A stretch of 64,000 nt of DNA, taken from the NCBI RefSeq assembly GCF_037975245.1, contig NC_092568.1:18991001-19055000 (forward strand), given 5' to 3'. The position numbers and the translations under genes are program-made. This document shows, piece by piece, positions 1 to 10,321 of this stretch; positions within the stretch are counted from its first letter, which is position 1, and each line of letters begins with the position of its first letter. The DNA comes from Apostichopus japonicus (Eukaryota; Echinodermata; Holothuroidea; Aspidochirotida; Stichopodidae). Under the pieces are notes generated by a model. That model saw only the letters and a list, made by a program, of their open reading frames with translations. It did not search any database and had not been told where the DNA came from.

Positions 1-3000
1 TTTATCGATAGTCAATGACGAACCACATCTGCCTTATTTGAACAAATTCATAACAATAGAGATTAATGCCATTCAAGGGGTCTATTTGCTTTCATACTTC
101 TCAAACCTGTACGACAAGATGTTTGCACTATATGAGCAGGCGAGAATTCACAGTGAACGTTTAGCGCTTTAATTGGCTTCCAGTAACACGTATCAAACAT
201 TCAATTGATGTGTATATAACGACGAAAAGACATTAAGCATATGGACATTAATTTACTCTTACTTGAGGTACGTCCGTGAGGCTCATTTTCTTTCATTATT
301 ATCATTTGCTGCAAAATCAACTTTGGTAGCATATTTTCTCGCAATCTGGGAAATCAAACTCGACCTCTTCAAGGAAACTTAAGGTCACTGAAAAAGCACC
401 GTGTAATGGTATCCCCTCGGTAGGACCAGGGACGATTATATAAGAAAACCCCCTTTCATGGGTTCCAAATGAGCAAAATAGAAGACTGAAAATTAAATTC
501 GTTTACAATTCGTTATTTGTACAAGTGGATAAATCCAGTTATGTTTTTGTATTCCGCTGTTTGGTCAAAGTAACGCAAACCCGGTCACGATGTGGTTCTA
601 AGCGCATACCATTATCTGGCAACAGCACTAAAATCCAATGGCGTGCGCAAGGAGGGAGGGCGGGAATGCCCCCTCCTCCACAAGATCCTTCAATCTCATC
701 TGGCTGTTTGCATAAAATTTCAGCCTCCTATACCTAATTCGCCGCTACTACTGGCATTTGTTAATGAAAGTATACAAAATAACTATATAGTTACATACCC
801 ATCTTAGAAGAATCTTTGTTAAGGTAGCAGAAGCACACCCAACCATCATCAGGTGTCTATGTGATAGAGATGAACCACCCTGCAGGGAAATAACAACTTA
901 AAGTTCTTTGACAGACAAAGGTGATGGCTTGAACAAATCAAAATATTACAGACCGATTCTCGTTTGCTTTGATTTTTATAGACTTATTTTTTAATGCAGT
1001 ACCTATTTTCCGTTATAAAGTTGGGCTTCACATCGAACATGCTGAATTTCTGAGCATTTACCTAATAAGATATGCTTTCATTCTTCAGTGTCAAGTGTGT
1101 AAATTCAGCTTGAAATGAAAGAAGGAAAAATGAATAGAGAAAAAAAGAATAGCTAAGCGAAGTGCCAATTTTCCACACTTTGTCATCATGATATCTTCCA
1201 AATATTTCGATTTATTCCTTGAAATTGTAACGTTTTATCTCAAAATGGTCAACAGACTATTTTAATCTCAAAATATCAACTTTTCTTGAAAATTCGGGAT
1301 AATTACATAGTTAGGTGGTACTATATATAACAAAGGAGAGTGTATGAGGGCATAACGAAAGGTCCAAATAAAGTGTTGAATGATTTCAGTGTTTCCCCCA
1401 AACTTTCGACCTTTTCGAAATTTTTAAGGAAAAAGCCAAAATTCCACGGACTTTGGTAGGCCTATGACAAAACACAGAATGATAATTTGACGGTTAGCTA
1501 GCTGTTAATTTCCTCGTAGAAATGAAACCGGGTACTGCTTTTACGTCGGTATACCAATGTGCTATGCAGTCATACTTGTAACATTGACTCGAATTTTCAA
1601 TGATTACATCTGCCTGGGTTATTTATTATTATACATGTTAAGACATGGCAAAACTAAAAATGACGGATAAATCCACACCTCAGCTCACCCTTCTCCGTCG
1701 TTCATGTAGAAGGAATAACCGGCACGCGATTGTAGTAGGCTATATATAGAATTGGTCAAACTCGTGCAGAAAAGTGTGCTGCAAAGTCATCACTATAAAA
1801 CGGAAATGCTTCGAACGCTTGAGCTTTCGTGCTGGACTTTATGTTTTTATGTAACGCTGAACCTTCGTGGTTCACGACCCACACGCTTATGGTTGTCTGA
1901 ATAATTCTTACGTCACATTTTGGTTCATTCTCCTCCTTTAGTTTCGACCTATAGCGAATGTGTTTAGTACATTAGCTCTATACAGATGGCCAATACAATC
2001 ACACTGTCTTTATTATTGATTACTTGCAGTGAGTTTATATATACCTTACACACACATGCCTCATCGATGATAGATACCATTCATTTTATCTCCGACGATT
2101 TGAGCAAATAACACGTAGGCAGTGTCTGCCTGTAACGTTACAATCCACCTCATGTCTTTAAACTTAACAAAAAAAAATTAAATAACCGCCTTGCTATAAC
2201 TCAATCTAATTTCCATTGTATCTGTAGGACAGACATTCTAGCTGCAGTTAAAGATTAAAGATCAGGTTGTAAATGCGTCAACTTTCGCCTAAAAAATTCC
2301 GAAAAGCATGGTTATGTTAATGTTTAGGCGAGTATTTCGTACAAAAAGGAATTGAAGAGGCTCCGACACTATTCCGTAAATCCCAAAAACCTCTGCAGAT
2401 GATTTTAGAATCAGTTTGATATAGTACAGACGATAAACACACTGGCTGCTGACACAATTGACCAATCATGGTTGCAACAAGAAGGCAATCAATGCAGTTG
2501 ATAATCCCAATACTTGCATGATGATAACTGCAAATGCATCTATATCTTATTTTTTAAATTATTCGAGGTTTTCAAAATCACCCCTTTCAATTTCATGTAA
2601 ACAAATCGGTAAAATGGTTTGAAGGTCACTGGTATTAGCCTATATATAGTTATATGAAGATGCTTATGAATTCTCGACAAACAAGAAAAATACACCATTG
2701 AAGCGGTAAAAGAAACTCCCACCTGAATAACTTTTCATAATCCGCTGCACACGTATTTATGTGATATACGGGTTTGTGTTTGTAACATTTGATATGAACT
2801 GTAATAATAATACACACATTAGTATCTTGTATTTAAGTTTAGTTAGGCTGGAATGAAGATCTTTTCTTTTTCTTTAATTTTTGCTTTCGTTTTATTTATT
2901 TTTTCTTCTTATCATTATTATTATTAGACCTGTCTTTCTTATTTAATTCATTTTTTTCCTCATCTATATGTCTTCTTTTCAACTTCAACCCTTTAAGCAG

Positions 3001-3416
3001 TTGACGTTCATTAGTTAAAGTGACTGGAGTATGTAGTCTAACTATTGGACTATTAGATCAGTTCCATCTGATGTAACACTAAACTTAATGGGAAAAATAA
3101 GACATTTTATGGCCCTCAGATGACATGTTAACAATGCATATACAAATTTGTCAAGCACAGATGGTGCTCAGTGTCATCCAACGATGCTCTCTGTTGTTAT
3201 ATGATATTAATAAAAACACGATGTTTTTAGCTGAATTATTAAATTGATAGAAGAGTGGATTAATCTTAACCTTTAGATATGCAATGAGGAAGTGACGTCA
3301 TCATCAATGTTAGCCTTTAAACAGCTATACCGAGATTTAGCATATTTTAATGCTTAACATCATGAAAACCGGAGTAGCTATATATTGAAACACTATCAGC
3401 ACTCTCTGTTTCTTTT
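1..3416. other. intergenic, no gene seen
   Basis: AT-rich sequence with only short open frames of about 70 codons or less that lack recognisable domains and do not join through splice sites into anything I recognise. Pyrimidine-rich and ATT-rich stretches occur near 2.86-2.95 kb. I see no gene, RNA or intact transposon; UTR exons or regulatory sites cannot be excluded. Confidence 0.6.
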
Positions 3417-3611
3417 ATTATCAATACAAAAAAACTCTCCCTAAAGTTATCTTTCAAGGTATTAAAGACGATCCCTTTTTATCATCTTACAGTATCCTGA
3501 ATCTTTAGACTTTTAGACTTATTATCAAGACAAAAAAACTCTCCCTAAAGTTATCTTTCAAGGTCTTAGAGACGATCCCTTTATATAATCTTACAGTATC
3601 CTGAATCTTCC
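3417..3611. repeat. 104-bp tandem duplication
   Basis: A unit beginning ATTATCAA, then ACAAAAAAACTCTCCC, occurs at 3417 and again at 3521. About 91 bp match with a few substitutions (for example TATTAAAGACG against TCTTAGAGACG) up to CCTGAATCTT. The period is 104 bp. It lies just outside the 3' side of the minus-strand PLE and is a local duplication, not part of its ORF. Confidence 0.85.
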
Positions 3612-3920
3612 CAACGGACAGTCAAGATGAGTATACCCAGTAACGTCATGCAGGGAACAGAATTGTCCATTGCTTAAGATATCGACCCGGTTAAAACTGC
3701 TCGTTGTTAAAGCAGCCCTTGGAGTAAATGTTGATAGTTATTGCCCATGAAATGGGGGTGTAGGCGGTTTTACACTATCTAACGCAACGTAGTGGCCAAG
3801 AACCTGATGTATTTTTAAGGGAGGGCCCGAAGAACATGAACTTATAGCATGCTCCTCATGGTGAAACATAATTGCACCTATTAGGTGAATTGAGTGTACT
3901 TTTAATAGTAAGAAAGACTA
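3612..3920. other. PLE 3' flank, nothing coding
   Basis: No ORF or repeat recognised. It lies past the 3' side of the minus-strand PLE and may include its 3' UTR. I cannot place the element's 3' boundary because no target-site duplication is visible. Confidence 0.5.
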
Positions 3921-3999
3921 GCGTAGGTTCTTATGACCAACTAGACCGGTTTCTGCTCTCAACTTTTATAGGAGGAGCTTCATCAGTAGTAAGCCTTTG
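3921..3999 (-). ncRNA. candidate hammerhead ribozyme of the PLE
   Basis: Read on the minus strand, the hammerhead core appears in order. CTGATGA is at 3986-3980. A stem II of GCTC(C)TC against GAGAGC follows, then GAAAC at 3953-3949. Stem III is ACCGG / TTGGT around loop TCTAG, and GGTC at 3938-3935 would place cleavage after 3935. Stem I can pair GGCTTA (3995-3990) with TAAG..CC (3933-3926), leaving an asymmetric bulge near the core. The first stem II pair is A-A instead of the usual purine-pyrimidine. It starts about 70 bp past the RT stop. Published work reports hammerhead motifs in Penelope-like elements, which fits; activity is not shown. Confidence 0.5.
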
Positions 4000-4071
4000 A
4001 ATTTTTTATATTCGACATGAGCGTCTCGTTCTCAAAATGCATCTATTTTCTGTGCACGAGTTTTTATGAAC

Positions 4072-5775
4072 TCATAGTGCATCTATAAGAGCATCTAAAA
4101 GAGCTTCGTGTGAACCTTGAGAGTCAGTTGATTCTTCGTTAGTACGAAACCTTGAGTTAACAAGTAAATCTTTGAGATTTTGGGCCCTTTTGTAGGCAAG
4201 AATCGGTTCTTTTGGAAACAGTTTGGATAATTCCGCGTGTTGCGAAATTAAGTGCCAATGTTTCAAAAGTGCTTTTTTCAAATGCGTGGTTTTGATGTGG
4301 GGTGTATAGGTAAGCTTGAACACCAGTGGTGGTTCCTTTTGTTTAGGATTGGTAGTGAGGTATTGCCTACGGTTTTCAAATTTTATGCCTTTAGTGGCTG
4401 TGGCAATTTCCTCTTTCTTATAGTTACGGAGTAACAGTTTCTCTGTGAACGCATTCTTTTTCTCTAAGAAGTCAGTCTCGTTGTTACAGAGACGTGCGTA
4501 TCGTAATAATTCCCCTTTAATGAAGCCTTTAAAAGTGGCAAGTGGGTGTGCAGAGTTTCTGTCGAGGTATTGGAAGGTTTCCGTGGGTTTGGTGTGGACT
4601 TTAGTGTCTAATAACCCATTGGTTTCGAACCTTGTACCTTTGAAGATTTTCAAATCTAGGTATGTTACCTCGGTGTTTGATATTTCTACCGTAAACTTTA
4701 AGAAGCGGTGAATTTCATTCAACCTTTTTACTAGGTGTTCAAGTTCCTGATGTGTACCGTCGTAGAGCAATAGAATGTCATCTCTATAGCGGAGCCATTT
4801 TAAGATTTTATTATCTGTCGGTAAAATCTGGTTTTCAAGTCTATGCATGACGATATCGCAGATTTCCGGAGAGGCTTGGCTACCCATGGCGCAACCGATC
4901 TTTTGTAGATAGAATTGGTTATTGAACTCGAAACAGTTTCTTGTTAAGATGAGTTCAATTAGTTTGCGCATGGATATGGAAGATATTTTATTTATTCCAT
5001 ATTCGCTTTGTTCCGTCTTTTCATAGACTTCTTGACATATATCTAATGCCTCCTCTTGGGGAGTATTGGTATACATGGCGACGACATCGAGTGTAGCGAG
5101 TACTACCGTTTTTGGTAACGGGGTGGCTTCCAAAATTTGCAGAATGTGATTTGTGTCTTTCACATAAGTGCTTTGTTTTATTACAATAGGAAGCAAGAAA
5201 TAGTCCACAAATTCCGATATTTTTTCGGTCGGTGATCCGTTTCCACTTATTATCGGTCTACCGGCAAATTTTGAGTTAGCCGGGGGTGCTTTATGAATTT
5301 TTGGTAGCACATATATGACCGGTGTGCGGATCTTGTGGCTATATGGTGACAAGTACTCGAAGGTGCTTTTATCGATCTCTTTTGCAGAGAACATATCAAT
5401 TAGTGTTTCCTGGACTAAACTTTTAGTTTGAAACGTCATATCACTTTTTAACTTTTCGTAGTGGTGACTAGCTAATTGCCTTTCAATTTCGGCTTGATAG
5501 TCTGAGTGATTCAATATAGCAATGCCTCTACCTTTATCGAAGGGTTTGACAATAATAGAGCGGTCGTTTTTAATTGCATTTAGTGCAAAACGTTCCGCCT
5601 TATGTGTGTTGCTATTGGCGTTTCGGATAGTAACACTTGCCAATTCGGTTTGTGTTGCTTCCAAGTAGTCCTCTAGGTTTTTACTAAAAGTCATGTTAGG
5701 TGACCATGTAGAAGGTAGACGGAATTTTGTAATCCCTTTTTGCATTTTATTCTGCATGATGAAGCGGATTCTCAT
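4072..5775 (-). CDS. Penelope-like reverse transcriptase, 567 aa
   Basis: Intact ORF. Motifs in order: LPKIHK at about residues 157-162; AGRPIISGNGSPTEKIS at 171-187; catalytic motif A LDVVAMYTN at 229-237 with Asp230; GCAMGSQASP at 294-303; the metal-binding YRDD at 330-333; then thumb-like sequence and the linker AYKRAQNLKDLLV near 530. Family members copy RNA into DNA at nicked target sites. The C-terminus after the linker is short and Leu/Asp-rich, with no Cys-rich knuckle and no GIY-YIG domain. The annotated Met is only the first ATG in this frame. Related proteins begin further upstream, in sequence that is here out of frame, so the true N-terminus is missing. Confidence 0.92.
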   Translation of the reverse strand: MRIRFIMQNKMQKGITKFRLPSTWSPNMTFSKNLEDYLEATQTELASVTIRNANSNTHKAERFALNAIKNDRSIIVKPFDKGRGIAILNHSDYQAEIERQLASHHYEKLKSDMTFQTKSLVQETLIDMFSAKEIDKSTFEYLSPYSHKIRTPVIYVLPKIHKAPPANSKFAGRPIISGNGSPTEKISEFVDYFLLPIVIKQSTYVKDTNHILQILEATPLPKTVVLATLDVVAMYTNTPQEEALDICQEVYEKTEQSEYGINKISSISMRKLIELILTRNCFEFNNQFYLQKIGCAMGSQASPEICDIVMHRLENQILPTDNKILKWLRYRDDILLLYDGTHQELEHLVKRLNEIHRFLKFTVEISNTEVTYLDLKIFKGTRFETNGLLDTKVHTKPTETFQYLDRNSAHPLATFKGFIKGELLRYARLCNNETDFLEKKNAFTEKLLLRNYKKEEIATATKGIKFENRRQYLTTNPKQKEPPLVFKLTYTPHIKTTHLKKALLKHWHLISQHAELSKLFPKEPILAYKRAQNLKDLLVNSRFRTNEESTDSQGSHEALLDALIDAL

Positions 5776-5817
5776 TTTCTTTTTAGGTCTTTTAATGACT
5801 TGAGAAGATCACTTCGT

Positions 5818-6096
5818 TTAGGTTTTACTGGAGTTGCTATGAACTTCAGACCTTTTTCCCAACGCAATAAACTCTATATTGGACATGTTTCTGTCTGATA
5901 GGTTCTTTACGAACTTTTTTAGTGTTTCTGCTTCTTTTCGAAGATTTTGGGCTTTTGAGTGACTACGTATAGTCTGTAGCTCCCTGTTGGTGGTGCGGAA
6001 TTTTTCGGAGCTTTTATTAGCTTTCACTGAACGGACAAATTTGCGTCTTTTAGATGACGATGGGAGAGGTTGAGAGAGAGAAAGTACATTTTGCAT
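5818..6096 (-). pseudogene. PLE N-terminal region, frame-broken
   Basis: A 92-codon ORF ending in KNLSDRNMSNIEFIALGK, which matches the conserved segment just before the RT core in PLE proteins as I know them. After GK an extra A in an A-run (minus strand GGAAAAAGGTC) sends it to a stop. Read one frame over, it continues with the expected kind of sequence (GLKFIATPVKPKRSDLL) to within a few codons of the RT ORF, where an A appears to be missing before ATGAGAATC. The two changes would compensate each other. Basic and coiled-coil-like composition otherwise. Confidence 0.7.
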
Positions 6097-6177
6097 GTTT
6101 GGGGGAGAGGAAGGTAGCTCTTTCTGGAAAATTTGTTGGCCCTAAAAAGGGCCGTTTTTCTCGAGCAACTCCTACTT

Positions 6178-6780
6178 CTACCTTTTATAAGGTTGCTTTC
6201 TGTTCCTGACCTTTGGTCGGCGTGCCACTCTGGTCTCCTCTCTTTTCGCTGACTTCTGGAGGATGGTCTTCAAAAGCCTTTGTGCCTCAGGAGCTTCCAG
6301 TGTTGACTCTAAGTCTGTCTCAGCTCTAGATCTCTTCTCGAGAAACCTGTCCCGTTGCCTTTTAGCTTGGCGAGATAACTCTTCTCTCCAGATTCTGCGG
6401 AGGTTCCTGCCTGCTCGTTGGAGTACCTGATTCCAGGAATCAGTAAACTCCTCCGAGTGGTTCAGTTGCGCCGGGAGTCTGGGTGGGTTTCTCTGAACCT
6501 TGAGTTTGTGATAGGTAGCGTTTTTATCGCCGTCTATCCGGGATATCTCTGTAGTGAGAGTGATGAGATTGGACTGGAGCCCCTTCAACGTCTCTGCGTG
6601 GCTTTTGACCTTCTTGTAGGTATCCTCTTGTAGTTTGATCCTGTTGTCGTTCCTTTTAGTAGGAGTTCTTTGCCCACACGGTATATCTTCTTCTGAGGAG
6701 AAGGATGAGTCTTTATTGACTGGTGAGGCAGGGATCTCTGGAATGAGTGAGTCCATGACTGGATAGTAAACCTCTTCCAC
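6178..6780 (-). CDS. PLE 5' ORF, coiled-coil/basic protein
   Basis: A 200-aa ORF upstream of the RT and on the same strand. It has a Ser/Glu/Pro-rich N-terminus, a heptad-like middle (residues about 50-90, LKGLQSNLITLTTEISRID) and a highly basic C-terminus (RRPKVRNRKQPYKR). No endonuclease or zinc-finger motif is visible. Position and strand make it the N-terminal part or a first ORF of the Penelope-like element; the basic tail suggests nucleic-acid binding (inference). It is separated from the 6096-5818 ORF by a stop and about 80 bp. Confidence 0.6.
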   Translation of the reverse strand: MEEVYYPVMDSLIPEIPASPVNKDSSFSSEEDIPCGQRTPTKRNDNRIKLQEDTYKKVKSHAETLKGLQSNLITLTTEISRIDGDKNATYHKLKVQRNPPRLPAQLNHSEEFTDSWNQVLQRAGRNLRRIWREELSRQAKRQRDRFLEKRSRAETDLESTLEAPEAQRLLKTILQKSAKREETRVARRPKVRNRKQPYKR

Positions 6781-6850
6781 TTTTGATCAATTTGTCACTC
6801 TTTGGGAATAAAATTTGTCTAGCTGTCTTTTTTTTTCTTGTTTTAAGAGA

Positions 6851-8435
6851 CAAACAACGAAATCACCTCAAAACTTCCAGACAAAATTGATCTGCTTTTG
6901 TGCATTCTGTAGCCCAAACTCAAATACTAATTTGAACGTTTTCAACAAAAATCACTGCTTTAAATTACAATTTTTAAAAATTGTCCCCAAAATGGCTACG
7001 TTAAGTAACAGTTTCCTAATTTCTCCACAAAAGGACAACTTAGGTAACCAAAAGGGTACAACAAAATAGTAAAAGGAACTTGTTAGGAACGAAAACTGTT
7101 GCGTGTGCCCTGCGACAACCTCCCCACCCCCTCCCCTTCCCAGAAAAATAGCAGACATTTCTAAGCATTTCCATTTTTACGTATAGTTAACGCTGATATG
7201 TAACACTGAGTAAGTGAGGAGAAATTTAGAACTGAATAAAATGAATTACCAGCTTTTTAATGCTCATTTGGTGAAAACGATTGGAAAGCGTCTTAGATAT
7301 ATATAGTAATTGTTTACATTTTTGTTTACATTTTTATTTATTGTCTTAATCGTTTCATTGTTTTCGCTTGAGCTCCTGTTTTCATCCAATTTCCATTGTA
7401 TATATTCTATCCATTGGCTGAATAAATATCTATCTATCTATCTATCCATCTATCTATTTTGAGCAATGTGAAAGAGGTTTACTAAATTTATCGATAACTT
7501 CGCAACGCAAAACAAAGGTCTGTGTTAAAAGGAGTGAATTTATTTCAGTGGCACATGAATCTATCATAAAAGAAGGGAGTACAAGAAACCGGTGCATGGG
7601 ATCAGGAAGATCACCAGAAGTAGCTTAGTTTTGTAGATACTACGGTGGCCCAGATAGAACACTGAAAAATCTCGAAATTTGAGTGAACGACGCCTAACCT
7701 GGCAGTTGCGGGTAACTTGGGAGCTCTATTGAACCCCTGGTTGCAATTATCTACGCTGATTAAACTGAGTGTGGCTTATGATTACCAGAATAAAATTATA
7801 CTTACGCAAATACAGCATAGCATATATAGCACTCGAAAGCTATAAATGATAGTTAATTGCATTCTAAAGTTCAAAACAACTCGTTACGTGAAGGATCTTT
7901 ATCTGAATTGCTAGCTCAGGTCTGGGGTTCACTGGCTTTGTAAGCGCCTCCCATCATCTGTAATTTCATTGGTGGGAAAAGCAATGACGGCAAAAACTTT
8001 TTGCCACGTGATTAACAGCTGATAAAACACCCATGATTGTTTTCTTGAGGAAAATGGTCGTCTGCTCCTCTTCAGCAAATTAGCGTTAAACTTGTCGCTT
8101 TTGATTTGTGCATATTAACAGCGTTGTATTGCTTGTGAAGCAGGCTATTCTTAAATTGTACCGACGAAAGACATGATACACTTAAATTGAATACGATCTG
8201 GTTAGAAAGGTCAACATTGACGGAGAAATAATCAAGTTAAAGGTAAACAGGATCACACAATCTCGTTTTAACTAGGCTACTTAGCAGTGATATAAACTCT
8301 AACAGTTAACAGTGAGTTAGCGTGGGCTCTAACACTAGTAACAATACAGTAAGTCTTAGATAACCTAGGCCTAAGTTAGGCTTGGCCTGGGGTAAACCTC
8401 ACAAGTAACAGAACCTAGGCCTATTTTACGGTAAG
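6851..8435. other. intergenic, LINE-like tail near 7.4 kb
   Basis: AT-rich flank of the PLE with no coding signal. Apart from the simple-repeat tail at about 7.32-7.46 kb I recognise nothing, and no ORF here joins to the downstream channel gene. A 5' UTR exon or promoter of that gene could lie here unseen. Confidence 0.5.
7320..7460 (+). repeat. (ATCT)n microsatellite, possible LINE 3' tail
   Basis: The segment GGCTGAATAAATATCTATC followed by (TATC)n at about 7423-7457 has the form of a short 3' UTR with an AATAAA-like motif and a tetranucleotide tail, as many CR1/L2-type LINEs have. No coding remnant is visible upstream, so the LINE origin is only an inference; the microsatellite is certain. 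Confidence 0.45.
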
Positions 8436-8443
8436 AGCTACAC

Positions 8444-8966
8444 CAGTGGCGGAGCTAGGGGTATTGTCAGGGGTGGGGGGGGGTGCGAGAATGGTCTGTA
8501 GGTGCGTTTTCGACACTATCTAAGCGGAGCACCACCACAGGTTGGCGCAGAGTGTACAGAAATTTTTTTGAGTAAAGATACTCCCTAGATCGCCAGAAGA
8601 GACCCTTTCCGGGCCTGCTAGTTTGCAGATAAACGAAGAATAAATAGGTGTCATCGCCATTTGTGACAACTCGGAAGTTTATATGGGTGTTGAAAGTACA
8701 TGCGTTGCATCACAATCGCTGTGGTATCTTTGTGAGTGCTCGTTTTCGTAGCCCTGACAAAAAGGCGTTAGAGCATTTTGTCAGAAAATTACACATACAA
8801 AATGTGACAAATGTCAATAGGTAGATGAGAGCGCAATAAAAAAGTCAATAATCGCGAATAAGTATGAAGTTGTTAAAAGCTGAAAAGGGTGCCAGCCGTT
8901 CATTTGAGTCCGTCAGGGTGGGCATCCACCCCCCCCCCCCCTGACTGTATGGACGCTCCGCCACTG
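8444..8966. mobile_element. hAT-type MITE, 523 bp
   Basis: Terminal inverted repeats CAGTGGCGGAGC at the left and GCTCCGCCACTG at the right, with a perfect 8-bp target-site duplication AGCTACAC (8436-8443 and 8967-8974). The 8-bp TSD and CAG..CTG ends are typical of the hAT superfamily. A G-run (8475-8483) sits near the left end and a 13-base C-run (8929-8941) near the right. No transposase ORF, so it is non-autonomous. Confidence 0.92.
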
Positions 8967-8974
8967 AGCTACAC

Positions 8975-10144
8975 TAATGTCTGCCCATCGTATGCCGAAC
9001 CCAATCATACCAATACAGTTACCCATGACAGTTTTGGTTAGCAATAGCCAACCAATGATAGCCTGGGCTAGTGAGTGCTGTATATAAGTAACGGCAACAT
9101 TGATTAGTATACATATGGTGGGGTCAACATGGTGCAGTTTACTCTTCATCACATGAGTTCATTAAACGATCATTATTATATCTAACTTGTGTGTTTCAGT
9201 TACATAACTATTGTATTGTAGTATAAAGTAACTTTGATATCCCCGAACTTTGAGTTCTGTGAAGTGATCATTGATAGCCACGTTCTTTTTAAAGGTTAAT
9301 TTCCATGTTAGAAAGTCATATTATAACCCAACGTTTTAAGAAAATATAATTTACAAGTACAAAACCTCATTGAAAATAACAATTTATATAGAGGGAAAAA
9401 AGTAACCAACAGTTTGTACTCTTTGGCATATTCATGAATTACTTCACTCTAGCTTTTATCAGAAATTTAAGTAAAAATTCATGCGTTTGCATACTGTTTG
9501 GGAAATATTCCCTTTGAGCAGTTTTACGTACAACGATAACTCATCTTATTCTGGCAGAATCTAATCAGGACATCAATGAAATTACATAGTTGAAGGACAA
9601 GCATGAGCTAAAACACAGAGCAAAGTCAGAGGGACTTGTCATTACCATTGTTCTTTAAAGAACACTTGTACTTTTAATGTATGTAAATGTCAAATGCTGG
9701 TACCATCCTATAATTACATGAATTATTCATTTCTATTTTACCTTTTCTTTAATATCCTGCCTTTAGCTTTGCTGGTCCTGCACCATCACAGAAGTAAAGA
9801 CAGAAGAGAATTAGTTTCTTGGACACATTATTTGTGCTTTTTGATTCATCATAATATCCACCTTGTAATATATTCAAAGCAGCTGATGAGGTGTGACATA
9901 ATCTTAATAAATTCAGAAGTCATAGTCCTGGACAGTATGAAATATTGTAGGTCGGATTGACATATATGATGAAGATAAAATGATAAGAACTACTAGTACA
10001 TTACAGTGACTGGAGGGCTTTATGATGTGCTTGTTTTCATTGAAGTAAAGGAATTTTTGTTGTTTGTTACTCATCAAAACTTTTCAAAAAGTTACTGAGT
10101 ATTAAATGTGGTAGACAGATCTATTAATTGGAGTTGCCATTATC
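8975..10144 (+). other. 5' flank of the channel gene
   Basis: AT-rich sequence between the MITE and the first coding exon of the two-pore channel. No TATA box or CpG-rich promoter stands out. An in-frame TAG at 10112-10114 lies 11 codons before the start ATG, which supports 10145 as the first in-frame start. Upstream UTR exons may be present but cannot be recognised. Confidence 0.5.
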
Positions 10145-10321
10145 ATGGAGAACCATGCAACATCGATGTACATGCCAACTGAAAAGGCTAAACATGAACA
10201 TCCATCACTTGTCACAAAGAGAAGTGTGAAGTTTACCAAAAAAGAGGATCATCCCACAGTCACAATAAATGGATTGAAGGAAGGAATAGACCAGCCAGAT
10301 TGTCCACCAGTTAATGACCAT
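10145..10321 (+). CDS. TPCN3: TPC exon 1 (aa 1-59), cytosolic N-terminus
   Basis: ATG in good context (atcATGg) after an in-frame stop at 10112. It encodes a polar, Lys-rich N-terminus with no signal peptide. It ends ..NDH then GTAAGT, phase 0. No dileucine lysosomal motif is evident in it. Confidence 0.85.

Larger units (their letters stand above)
3921..6850 (-). mobile_element. Penelope-like retroelement, near full length
   Basis: A minus-strand retroelement: N-terminal ORFs (6780-6178 and 6096-5818), a long RT ORF (5775-4072) and a candidate hammerhead past the stop. The RT type (LPKIHK, GRPIISGNGS, a YRDD active site, and AYKR-NLKDLLV in the linker) is that of PLEs, which normally carry a GIY-YIG endonuclease after this linker. 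None follows here, and I see none in the N-terminal ORFs. Small frame breaks separate the ORFs, so it is probably recently dead or carries homopolymer sequencing errors. Ends are approximate; no TSD found. Confidence 0.9.

Noticed and set aside
525-807. Two overlapping 70-codon ORFs
   Set aside because: Low-complexity, no domain, no neighbours to join. Nothing supports a gene.
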